A stretch of 12,188 nucleotides of DNA from Actinomycetes bacterium. GTDB lineage: Bacteria; Actinomycetota; Acidimicrobiia; Acidimicrobiales; RAAP-2. The notes below the pieces were generated by a model. That model was not told the origin of the DNA. It searched no databases and saw only the letters and a program-made list of their open reading frames with translations. The DNA lies in NCBI GenBank assembly GCA_021850345.1, contig JAJZMN010000111.1, positions 1 to 12,188 on the forward strand. The letters run 5' to 3'. Position numbers and translations under genes: made by a program. Below are positions 1 to 5,721 of the stretch, piece after piece (within the stretch, counting starts at the first letter, position 1; each line of letters opens with the position of its first letter).

Positions 1-101
1 CGTCCGTCGGTCAACACCGCCCATGTCCGCTCGACAAGTGCCGCCGCCACGGCCTTCCCGAAACCCTTGGACCCTCCGGTCACGATGGCAATGTTCGTCA
101 T
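1..101 (-). CDS. Short-chain dehydrogenase/reductase, N-terminal fragment (runs off the window)
   Basis: Only the first 33 codons are inside the window. Read from the ATG at 101, the protein begins MTNIAIVTGGSKGFGKAVAA. This is the first beta strand and glycine-rich TGxxxGxG nucleotide-binding turn (T8, G9, G13, G15) of the classical SDR Rossmann fold, followed by the first helix. SDRs are soluble NAD(P)(H)-dependent oxidoreductases; the substrate cannot be told because the catalytic YxxxK region lies outside. There is no Shine-Dalgarno-like sequence before the ATG, while a TACAGT hexamer ends 7 nt upstream, so a leaderless mRNA is likely. A perfect palindrome sits just upstream (see 125-139). 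SDR identity is fairly sure from the motif; anything more specific is unknown. Confidence 0.75.
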   Translation of the reverse strand, partial: MTNIAIVTGGSKGFGKAVAAALVERTWAVLTDG

Positions 102-108
102 GCCGAGC

Positions 109-139
109 ACTGTACGAAGTGAAGTTGACTTTAAGTCAA
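109..139 (-). promoter_or_regulatory. Promoter and palindromic operator candidate for the SDR gene
   Basis: The sequence TTGACTTTAAGTCAA (125-139) is a perfect inverted repeat with 7-bp arms around one base. On the minus strand its upstream arm reads TTGACT (134-139), a consensus-like -35 box. TACAGT (109-114) is a plausible -10, with a long 19-nt spacer. The -10 ends 7 nt before the ATG, so transcription would start at or next to the start codon. A palindrome overlapping the -35 is typical of repressor sites (TetR, MarR or GntR types), but no cognate regulator is in the window. The palindrome is seen directly; operator function is inferred. Confidence 0.5.
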
Positions 140-150
140 GCCTTTTCCCC

Positions 151-249
151 GGGGTGACCCGCGTCCCCGCGTCAGCTCGCGGGGTGACCCGCGTCCCCGC
201 GTCAGCTCGCGGGGTGACCCGCGTCCCCGCGTCAGCTCGCGGGGTGACC
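151..249. repeat. 30-bp direct tandem repeat, 3.3 copies, containing the GNAT stop codon
   Basis: Three identical 30-bp units occupy 151-180, 181-210 and 211-240, followed by the first 9 bases of a fourth (241-249). The unit starts GGGGTGACCCGCGTCCCC and ends GTCAGCTCGC. On the minus strand it carries the last codons and TGA stop of the neighbouring acetyltransferase (stop at 232-234), so two further copies of that gene end lie downstream of the real stop. At each unit junction CGCGGGGTGACCCGCG (178-193, 208-223) can fold into a 6-bp stem with a 4-base loop, and CGCGGGG/CCCCGCG pairing is an alternative. The array could act as a GC-rich 3' hairpin series, but there is no U-run typical of an intrinsic terminator. 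Identity between copies suggests recent slippage. Confidence 0.9.
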
Positions 250-750
250 GAGGTCGAGGCGGTACGCGAGAAGCGGGACTTCGGGCGCAGGGGTCCAGTC
301 TCGGGCGGGGAACCGGACGAAGCCGGCGTCCTCGTACAGACGGTGCGCCGCGATCATCCACGGCGTCGTGTGCAGCATCAACGCCTCGCGCCCGAGCGCC
401 CTGGCGCGTGCGACGCAGGCGTCCACGAGTGATCGCCCGATCCCCCGGCGTTGCGCATCGGGTCGGACCGCCAGCATCCTGATGCTGGCTTCCCCGGCCT
501 CGAGCAACTCGGACCACGGCGACAGGTGGTCGCCGACGAACGTGACGCAGCCGAGCACCGCTCCGGCGCCGGCCGGATCCGGCGCGTCCGCTGCCACGAG
601 CACCTCTGCCTCGCCCGCGCGGCGAGCCACGTCGGCGAGCAGCGCCGCGTAGTCGCCCGCGAGGTGCGCCCCCGGAAGTGCGCGGTAGGCGGCGACGACG
701 AGCTCCCCCGCCATCTCGTACTCCTCTGGCCTGACCGCTCGGACCTGCAC
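232..750 (-). CDS. GNAT-family N-acetyltransferase
   Basis: This 172-aa protein has the size and layout of a single GNAT domain. These enzymes move an acetyl group from acetyl-CoA to an amine. The diagnostic acetyl-CoA-binding motif A is clear in the middle: a beta strand ending IRMLAVRPDAQRRGIGRSL, with the R/Q-x-x-G-x-G/A pyrophosphate loop, then the helix VDACVARARALG. The later LYEDAGFVRF segment is the usual motif B. An early VTFVGDH strand and an ALMLHTT strand fit the fold. The acceptor substrate cannot be predicted. Translation starts at GTG (748-750) with no Shine-Dalgarno. TAAGGT (757-762) lies 6 nt upstream, so it may be leaderless. Its stop codon lies inside the tandem repeat at 151-249. 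Confidence 0.85.
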   Translation of the reverse strand: MQVRAVRPEEYEMAGELVVAAYRALPGAHLAGDYAALLADVARRAGEAEVLVAADAPDPAGAGAVLGCVTFVGDHLSPWSELLEAGEASIRMLAVRPDAQRRGIGRSLVDACVARARALGREALMLHTTPWMIAAHRLYEDAGFVRFPARDWTPAPEVPLLAYRLDLGHPAS

Positions 751-1028
751 GGCGCGACCTTACGCGTCGGGTGACTGCGCCCTGCAGCCAGATCTCCACG
801 CCCCGCGCTCTCACGCACGCTCGCCAGGACCCAGGTCCTCGCGAGGGCACCATCGCTCGTGCTTCACTGGGGCGTGGACCGATATGGCCCCTCGACGTAC
901 GGCGATCGCACCGCCGAGGTCGACGACGGCTTGTCCGCCTCCCGCTCACCGAGGATGCGACGCCCCTCTCTCCCGCACGCCTCCCCTGTCGCCCTACGCG
1001 GCACGTGACCGTCGATGGACGCCCCTAG
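751..1028. other. Divergent intergenic region between GNAT and RNase Z genes
   Basis: This 278-bp gap must hold the promoters of the leftward GNAT gene and the rightward RNase Z gene. Facing GNAT, TAAGGT (757-762) is a possible -10 six bases from the GTG start, without a good -35. I do not see a convincing promoter or ribosome-binding site for RNase Z. Open frames crossing this region (for example 771-1028 on plus) give arginine/proline-rich sequences without recognisable motifs and are probably chance products of high GC. Confidence 0.4.
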
Positions 1029-1964
1029 ATGGCCGCGCGCGAGCTCGTCGTCCTCGGCTCGGCAAGCCAGGTGCCGACCCGCACGAGGAACCACAACGGG
1101 TACTTCCTTCGCTGGGACGACGAAGGCGTGCTCTTCGACCCCGGAGAGGGTACGCAGCGACAGATGCTCTTTGCAGGTGTGCCGTCCTCGGCGGTGACGA
1201 GGGTCTGCATCACCCACTTCCACGGAGATCACTGCCTCGGGCTCGCCGGCGTGCTGCAGCGCATGTCGCTCGACGGCGCGGGCAAGGCGGTGACCGTCGC
1301 GTACCCCGCCTCCGGCGAGCCCTACCTCCAACGCCTCCGGCACGCCTCCATCTTCAACGACCGCCTCGAGCTCCGGCTTCTCCCTGTCGACGTCGACCGC
1401 TCCGCGACCATGCCCGTCAGGGTCGACGACACCGGGACGTGGACGCTCAGCGCCGCGCCGCTCCGACACCCGGTGGACACGATCGGATGGAGGGTGGAGG
1501 AGCATCCGGGCCGCAGGATGCTTCCCGATCGACTGGCCGGGGCCGGCATCGGCGGACCCGACGTGGGCCGGCTCCGCCGCGAGGGGGCGATCATCGTCGG
1601 CGGCCGTCGCGTCACCCTCGAGGAGACGAGCGCCGTACGCCGCGGGCAGGTGGTCGCGTTCGTGATGGACACCGCCTGGTGCGATGGCGCGCTCGCGCTC
1701 GCGGACGGAGCCGACCTGCTCGTCTGTGAGGCGACGTTCGGCGCTGCCGACGCCCACCTCGCGGCTGCGTACGGTCACCTCACCGCCACGGAGGCCGGCC
1801 GGCTCGCCGCACGAGCCGGGGCGCGTCGCCTGGTCCTCACCCACTTCTCCCAGCGCTATCCCGACGTCGGGCACCTCCTCGAAGAGGCGCAGGCGCAGTT
1901 CGCCGGCGAAGTGGTCGCCGCGTCGGACCTCGACACCGTCGCGGTCCCCCGCCGCGCGCAATGA
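1029..1964 (+). CDS. rnz: Ribonuclease Z (tRNA 3' processing endonuclease)
   Basis: RNase Z is a cytosolic zinc enzyme of the metallo-beta-lactamase superfamily that cuts the 3' trailer from pre-tRNAs. This 311-aa protein has the usual length. The metal-binding THFHGDH motif gives H63, H65, D67 and H68, the same numbers as in well-studied RNase Z proteins. The other ligands follow in order: H147 in LRHPVDTIGW, Asp about 214 in FVMDTAW, and His about 272 in LTHFSQRY. The family's GHLTATEAG motif has His about 250. The early segment VLGSASQVPTRTRNHNGYF and FDPGEGTQRQ are also typical. The start at 1029 lacks an obvious ribosome-binding site; an ATG at 1015 is in another frame. Its stop overlaps the next gene's start by 4 bp (ATGA). 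A relaxed-specificity MBL-fold hydrolase is less likely. Confidence 0.9.
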   Translation: MAARELVVLGSASQVPTRTRNHNGYFLRWDDEGVLFDPGEGTQRQMLFAGVPSSAVTRVCITHFHGDHCLGLAGVLQRMSLDGAGKAVTVAYPASGEPYLQRLRHASIFNDRLELRLLPVDVDRSATMPVRVDDTGTWTLSAAPLRHPVDTIGWRVEEHPGRRMLPDRLAGAGIGGPDVGRLRREGAIIVGGRRVTLEETSAVRRGQVVAFVMDTAWCDGALALADGADLLVCEATFGAADAHLAAAYGHLTATEAGRLAARAGARRLVLTHFSQRYPDVGHLLEEAQAQFAGEVVAASDLDTVAVPRRAQ

Positions 1965-2812
1965 GCGCCGCGGCGTGCGGGCACGACGCGCCGCAGGACA
2001 CCACCGCGGAGCATCTCCGGCCTCCGCAGGCAGGGTGGCACTGGGTGGAGTGGCTCTGCGAGCTTGCCGGGACCGCGATCCTCGTCCTGGGCGGGCTCTC
2101 CGCCGTGACCTTCGACTTCATGTCGGGCTCGCCGATGGCCACGCTCGTGCCGTCGCCCTCGTGGCGCCTCCTCGTGACCGGGACGTTGTTCGCGAGCACG
2201 GGGGCACTCGTGACCATCTCGCCGCTCGGCAGACGCTCGGGCGCCCATCTGAACCCCGCGGTGAGCCTCGCCTTCTTCACGCAGGGGCACCTGCACCGGT
2301 GGGATCTCGTCGGGTACGTGACGGCCCAGTGCGCAGGGGGGATTCTCGGGGCGGCGCTGCTCCGTTGGTGCTGGGGCGGGGCCGCCACGAGCGTGCGCGA
2401 CGGCCTGACGGCGCCCGGACGAGCCGTCACCGCCTGGCAGGCGAGCGGGATCGAGGCGGCAATGACCGGCGGCCTCGTGCTCGTGATCTTCTCGTTCGTC
2501 TCTTCGGGCGCGACCGCCCGGTGGACGCCCGTGGCGGTGCTGACCGTCATCGCCGTCTTCGTGTGGAAGCTCGCTCCCGACACCGGGACGAGCCTGAACC
2601 CCGCACGGAGCCTCGGCCCGGCGCTGGTCTCAGGTGACTGGCACGACTACTGGGTGTACGTGCTGGGCCCGCTCGGCGGCGCGCTCGCCGCCGGGGGGCT
2701 CTGGACGCTCGTGCCCCGCAGGACGCTCACCGCCAAGCTCTTCCACGATCCTGCGTACACGTCGATCTTCCGCAGCGTCATCCCCGCTCCCCGAACCCCA
2801 GCGCCGGCGTGA
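1961..2812 (+). CDS. MIP-family aquaporin or small-solute channel
   Basis: This 283-aa inner-membrane protein has both signature half-helix loops of the major intrinsic protein family: SGAHLNPAVSL (N98-P-A100) and GTSLNPARSLGPAL (N213-P-A215), with the conserved pore arginine R216. Six hydrophobic segments fit between about residues 30 and 250, and the N-terminal 25 residues are polar. Such channels pass water, glycerol or other small uncharged solutes. The histidine found 12 residues before the second NPA asparagine in E. coli AqpZ is a valine here by ungapped comparison, so strict water selectivity should not be assumed. The ATG overlaps the RNase Z stop (ATGA), so the two genes probably share one transcript and may be translationally coupled. 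The 3' end overlaps the convergent zinc-ribbon gene by 35 bp. Confidence 0.88.
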   Translation: MSAAACGHDAPQDTTAEHLRPPQAGWHWVEWLCELAGTAILVLGGLSAVTFDFMSGSPMATLVPSPSWRLLVTGTLFASTGALVTISPLGRRSGAHLNPAVSLAFFTQGHLHRWDLVGYVTAQCAGGILGAALLRWCWGGAATSVRDGLTAPGRAVTAWQASGIEAAMTGGLVLVIFSFVSSGATARWTPVAVLTVIAVFVWKLAPDTGTSLNPARSLGPALVSGDWHDYWVYVLGPLGGALAAGGLWTLVPRRTLTAKLFHDPAYTSIFRSVIPAPRTPAPA

Positions 2813-3035
2813 CCCGCTTCCCGGGGCGCGGCGCGGGGTCGGACGCGACCTCCTCTTCGACGTAGCTCCAACCGCCCGGAGGCGACGCGTGCCAGTCGAC
2901 GCGCGGCCGCCACGGCGGCCCCGAGACCGTCACCGCACCGCAGGCGCACGTCACCTGTTCGAATGGGTGCACCGTGCCCACCACCGAGAGGCAGCGTGCG
3001 CAGCTGACGAGCTTCGGCCGGCGTTCAGCCTGCAC
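2778..3035 (-). CDS. Small zinc-ribbon-like protein (85 aa)
   Basis: The protein has a CxxC (C12, C15) and a CxC-G (C30, C32) pair separated by the segment VVGTVHPFEQVT, then aromatic and acidic residues ending GGWSYVEEEV. The pattern CxxC...H-x-F...CxCG...GG-x-x-Y resembles small treble-clef or zinc-ribbon proteins of unknown function, including the DUF7695-type family found in phages and bacteria; this match is from memory of the pattern. Metal binding is likely, the role unknown. The GTG start at 3035 overlaps the end of clpP by 11 bp and no ribosome-binding site is visible, so coupling to clpP translation is plausible. Its last 35 bp overlap the MIP channel gene tail to tail. The ordered cysteines argue against a random frame, but the start is uncertain. 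Confidence 0.6.
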   Translation of the reverse strand: MQAERRPKLVSCARCLSVVGTVHPFEQVTCACGAVTVSGPPWRPRVDWHASPPGGWSYVEEEVASDPAPRPGKRVTPALGFGERG

Positions 3036-3678
3036 GTGCGACCGCGCCGACGGCCAGGCGGCCAGGCGCGCAGAGTCCTCGCGCCGGCACGATGATGTCG
3101 TCCACGATGCCGTAGGCCTTCGCCTCCTCCGCCGTCATGAAGTAGTCGCGGTCGATGTCCCGCTCCACCTTCTCGACGGGTTGTCCGGTGTGGAAGGCGA
3201 TGATCTCCGCCATCCGACGGGTGGTCGCCATGACCTCGCGCAAATGGATCTCCATGTCCCTCGGCGCACCGCGCGTCCCGGCGGTGCCCTGGTGGATCAT
3301 CACTCGCGAGTTCGGCAGCGCGAAGCGCTTTCCCGGCGTCCCACCGCACAGGATCATGGCCGCCGCCGACATGCCCATGCCGACGCAGATCGTCGAGACG
3401 TCGCAGCGCACGTGCTGCATCACGTCGTAGATGGCCATCCCCGCGTACGAGAGGCCGCCGGGAGAGTTGACGTACAAGAAGATGTCCTTGTCGGGGTCGT
3501 CCGCAGCCAGGTAGAGGATCTCGGCCACGACGAGGTTGGCGATCTGGTCGTCGACCTCCTGGCCGAGGAAAACGATCCGGTCCTTCAGCAGCAACGAGTA
3601 GATGTCGAAAGGCCGGTCGCCTCTCGCCGTCTGGTCGAAGACGGTGGGGATCACGGCTCTCAGGTTGCAGGTGCTCAC
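3025..3678 (-). CDS. clpP: ATP-dependent Clp protease proteolytic subunit, catalytically intact ClpP
   Basis: ClpP forms a double-ring serine protease chamber that degrades proteins fed by AAA+ unfoldases. This 217-aa copy keeps the complete triad at family spacing: S104 in GMGMSAAAMIL, H129 in NSRVMIHQ, and D178 in ERDIDRDYF. The oxyanion and strand motif NSPGG (71-75) and the helix GQEVDDQIANL are also normal. The nucleophile motif is divergent, because most ClpPs have GQAASMGA, so this is a specialised paralogue rather than obviously the housekeeping copy. Translation starts at GTG 3678, supported by AGGAG 5 nt upstream. The C-terminus carries an extra PARGLCAPGRLAVGAVARAG tail. It is divergent from an XRE regulator and a degenerate ClpP homologue, with a shared palindrome between them. 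Confidence 0.93.
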   Translation of the reverse strand: MSTCNLRAVIPTVFDQTARGDRPFDIYSLLLKDRIVFLGQEVDDQIANLVVAEILYLAADDPDKDIFLYVNSPGGLSYAGMAIYDVMQHVRCDVSTICVGMGMSAAAMILCGGTPGKRFALPNSRVMIHQGTAGTRGAPRDMEIHLREVMATTRRMAEIIAFHTGQPVEKVERDIDRDYFMTAEEAKAYGIVDDIIVPARGLCAPGRLAVGAVARAG

Positions 3679-3706
3679 GGGCGCTCCTCTACCGCCGGCG
3701 GCGGTC

Positions 3707-3735
3707 TATCTCGTTTTCGAGATATCATAGACGCG
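3707..3735 (+). promoter_or_regulatory. Palindromic operator and leaderless promoter between clpP and the XRE regulator
   Basis: TATCTCGTTTTCGAGATA (3707-3724) is a perfect inverted repeat with 7-bp arms around TTTT. Its right arm runs into TATCAT (3723-3728), a good -10 hexamer that ends 7 nt before the regulator's ATG at 3736. This implies a leaderless regulator mRNA. No clear -35 is visible. A site overlapping the -10 would suit autorepression by the adjacent HTH protein. It lies 29 bp upstream of the clpP GTG on the other strand, so binding could also control clpP. The palindrome is seen; the regulator-site match is inference. Confidence 0.6.
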
Positions 3736-4101
3736 ATGTCGTCCACTGGAGAGCGCCGCCACGACACCGTCCTGCCCGGCTTCAAGGAGATGGCGTCCAG
3801 ACGCAGGGCGCTTGCCGAGGACCTCCTGGCGCGGCGAATCTCGCTCGGGCTCACCCAGACCCAGGTCGCGGCGCGGATGGGCACCTCGCAATCGGCGGTC
3901 GCCCGCGTCGAGTCCGGCGGCTCCGACGTGCGGCTCTCCACGGTCGAGCGGTACGCCGCGGCCGTCGGCCACGTGGTCCAGTGGTCGCTCGACGACGCGG
4001 GGTCCGCGGCGCCCGGCCGAACGGCCACCGCCCGCAAGCACCAGGATGCGGACAGCGGCCATCCCGGTCGCCGGCAGGCAGGCACACGGAGTCGTCGGTG
4101 A
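3736..4101 (+). CDS. XRE-family helix-turn-helix transcriptional regulator
   Basis: This 121-aa protein carries one Cro/C1-type HTH at about residues 28-75. The core GLTQTQVAARMGTSQSAVARVESG (given here as its two helices, QTQVAARMG and SQSAVARVE) is followed by VRLSTVERYAAAVGHVVQWSL, the usual distal helices and short strand. The N-terminal 25 residues are charged. The last 30 residues are basic and likely disordered. I chose ATG 3736 because a TATCAT -10 lies 7 nt upstream and the sequence before it reads as promoter; the open frame extends further upstream through the antisense of clpP. Its stop overlaps the next start as GTGA, so it is coupled to the degenerate ClpP gene. It probably binds the 3707-3724 palindrome and controls both directions. 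A HigA-like antitoxin is an alternative, but no toxin gene is present. Confidence 0.85.
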   Translation: MSSTGERRHDTVLPGFKEMASRRRALAEDLLARRISLGLTQTQVAARMGTSQSAVARVESGGSDVRLSTVERYAAAVGHVVQWSLDDAGSAAPGRTATARKHQDADSGHPGRRQAGTRSRR

Positions 4102-4712
4102 CGTTTCCCGGTCCCCTCCCCCGTCCCGATGCCGGACCGAGGGTTGGTGGCGCGCTCTCCGACGAGGTCCGCCGCGAGCTTCTGTCCCGGCGGGTCGTCC
4201 TGGTGCACGGTCTTCTCGACGACGACCTCGTCGCGGAGACCGCGGCGACGCTCATGATGCTCGACGCCGCCGGAGACGGCCGCGTGGACCTCCGGCTCAT
4301 CGCTGCGGACGGATCGATCGACCACGGACTGGTGCTCATGGACGTGATCGGCGTCCTCGGCGTGCCCGTGGACGTGGCCGCCGGGGGCACCGTCGCCGGA
4401 GCCGCCGTGGGCGTGCTCGCCGCCGGCCGTCACCGCACCCTCGCCCCCCACGCAAGGCTGCACCTGCGAGAGCCCGACGGGACGGTCGCCGGTCGGGTCG
4501 TCGAGATCGAGCGCACCCTCGCCGCGCAGGCGGCCCAGCGTGAGCGGTTCTTCGGGTGGATCGCCCGGTGCACGGGACGCGACCGGGCCGTCGTCGAGTC
4601 GGACTGGCAGGCGTCCCGTTCCCTCGAGCCCGCCGACGCGGTCGCCCTTGGCTATGCCGACGAGGTGGAGGAGACCGGCGGCCATCGTGCGGGGGGAGAC
4701 GACGGTGCGTAG
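4098..4712 (+). CDS. ClpP-fold pseudoprotease (ClpR-like), catalytic triad lost
   Basis: The 204-aa protein aligns with ClpP over nearly its full length: SRRVVLVHGLLDDDLVAETA matches the first strand and helix, DLRLIAADGSIDHGLVLMDV matches the NSPGG region, and GVLAAGRHRTLAPHARLHL matches the handle start. Against the neighbouring active ClpP, the nucleophile serine is G101, the histidine position is R124 and the aspartate position is S173. The oxyanion NSPGG has become IAADG. It is also two residues shorter between the Ser and His positions. The protein is therefore predicted inactive but fold-competent, like ClpR in plastids and cyanobacteria. The GTG start at 4098 overlaps the regulator stop (GTGA), with GGAG a few bases before. 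The likely role is a non-catalytic partner in a mixed ring with the divergent ClpP; that is inference. Confidence 0.82.
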   Translation: MTFPGPLPRPDAGPRVGGALSDEVRRELLSRRVVLVHGLLDDDLVAETAATLMMLDAAGDGRVDLRLIAADGSIDHGLVLMDVIGVLGVPVDVAAGGTVAGAAVGVLAAGRHRTLAPHARLHLREPDGTVAGRVVEIERTLAAQAAQRERFFGWIARCTGRDRAVVESDWQASRSLEPADAVALGYADEVEETGGHRAGGDDGA

Positions 4713-4721
4713 CATGCACCG

Positions 4722-5708
4722 ATGCCCGACACCGCGACGGCCGCGCTTCGTTCGCTGACGACACTCGACGACGACGAGATCGGGCACGAGGAGGTCGCCC
4801 GCGTCCTCCCGGCGATCCGGCCGTACGTCCGGTCGACTCCCACGATCCGCATCGACCGCACCGAGCTCACACTTCCCCCTGGTGTGCTCGTGCTGAAGCT
4901 CGAGCACCTCCAGCACTCGGGATCCTTCAAGGCGCGGGGCGCCTTCGCCAACCTGGTCCTGCGCGACGTCCCCGCGGCGGGGGTCGTCGCGGCGTCGGGG
5001 GGGAACCACGGGGCGGCCGTCGCCTACGCAGCGGCGGCACTGGGCGTGCCGGCGACGGTCTTCGTCCCCGAGGTCTCATCGCCCGCCAAGCTGGCCCGCA
5101 TCGAGGCCTACGGCGCGCACCTGGTGGTCGGCGGGGCCTCCTACGACGACGCGCGCAAGGCGGCCGCCCGCTGGCAGGAGGGCACTGGCGCCCTCGACGT
5201 CCCGGCCTTCGACTCGGTCGCGACGATCCTCGGTGCAGGATCGATCGCGCTCGAGCTCCAAGCCCACGAGCCGGACGTCGAGACGGTGCTCGCCGGCGTC
5301 GGCGGGGGCGGCCTGTTCGCCGGGCTCTGTGCCGGCTACGACGGCGCGGCGAGGGTCGTCGGGGTGGAACCCGAAGGCGCCCCGACGCTCACCGAGGCGT
5401 TGCGGGCCGGGGGTCCGGCGGACGCCCCGGTCGGGAGCGTCGCCATCGACTCGCTCGCGCCGCGTCGCGTCGGCGTGCACAACTACGGGGTCGCCGCGCG
5501 CCTCGGGAGCGGGACCGTCTTGATCGACGATGCGACGATCACCGCGAGCCAGCGTCTCCTGTGGGACCGCCTCCGCCTCGTCCTCGAGCCCGGAGGCTGC
5601 GCCGCGCTCGGCGCGCTCGTCTCGGGCGCGTACCGGCCGGCACGCGGGGAGACCGTCGCAGTCGTCCTTTCCGGTGCGAACACGACCGCGGTGGACTTCG
5701 GGCGCTGA
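4722..5708 (+). CDS. PLP-dependent threonine/serine dehydratase-like enzyme
   Basis: This 328-aa fold-type II PLP enzyme has the Schiff-base lysine K70 in SGSFKARGA, the substrate-binding SGGNHG loop (from S92), the glycine-rich phosphate cup GVGGGGLFAG (about 192-201) and SGAN near the C-terminus (S317). Family members deaminate threonine or serine to 2-oxo acids; serine racemases and hydroxyaspartate dehydratases share the motifs. There is no C-terminal ACT-like regulatory domain, so it resembles catabolic rather than isoleucine-feedback enzymes. The segment after the third motif (AFDSVATILGAGSIALEL) departs from the usual DD-x-x-VIAGQGT, so substrate range may differ. It starts 9 bp after the ClpR-like gene and may be co-transcribed, though no functional link is evident. 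It converges on the S9 peptidase gene with a 13-bp gap. Confidence 0.85.
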   Translation: MPDTATAALRSLTTLDDDEIGHEEVARVLPAIRPYVRSTPTIRIDRTELTLPPGVLVLKLEHLQHSGSFKARGAFANLVLRDVPAAGVVAASGGNHGAAVAYAAAALGVPATVFVPEVSSPAKLARIEAYGAHLVVGGASYDDARKAAARWQEGTGALDVPAFDSVATILGAGSIALELQAHEPDVETVLAGVGGGGLFAGLCAGYDGAARVVGVEPEGAPTLTEALRAGGPADAPVGSVAIDSLAPRRVGVHNYGVAARLGSGTVLIDDATITASQRLLWDRLRLVLEPGGCAALGALVSGAYRPARGETVAVVLSGANTTAVDFGR

Positions 5709-5720
5709 AGGCGCTGAAGG
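5700..5720. repeat. Short direct duplication at the dehydratase stop codon
   Basis: The 9-bp word GGCGCTGAA occurs twice in a row here (GGCGCTGAAGGCGCTGAAGG). The first copy contains the TGA stop of the dehydratase gene and the second follows at once. It is another small duplication of a stop-codon region, similar in kind to the 151-249 array but only two copies long. No terminator hairpin with a U-run is visible in the 13-bp convergent gap. Confidence 0.6.
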
Positions 5721-5721
5721 G

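Noticed and set aside
151..249. Direct repeats that might be a CRISPR array
   Set aside because: The units are strictly contiguous with no unique spacers between them, and no cas gene is present. It is a tandem repeat.
864..1961. Long minus-strand frame opposite RNase Z
   Set aside because: No motifs, low-complexity composition, and fully antisense to a gene with all RNase Z metal ligands.
2974..3735. Upstream extension of the XRE regulator through the clpP antisense
   Set aside because: The sequence is the antisense of clpP; the promoter-like TATCAT and palindrome lie just before ATG 3736.
3981..4097. Upstream ATG extension of the ClpR-like gene
   Set aside because: The extension lies inside the regulator gene in another frame, gives an Arg/Pro-rich sequence unlike ClpP, and the GTG at 4098 has a GGAG site and a GTGA overlap.
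3736..4101. HigA-type antitoxin of a toxin-antitoxin pair
   Set aside because: The coupled partner is a ClpP-fold protein, not a RelE/HigB-like toxin. The HTH similarity alone is not specific.
4098..4712. Degenerate ClpP as a decayed pseudogene
   Set aside because: The frame is intact at full ClpP length, codon bias matches the neighbours and it is coupled to the regulator. Selective loss of catalytic residues with fold motifs kept suggests a functional pseudoenzyme.
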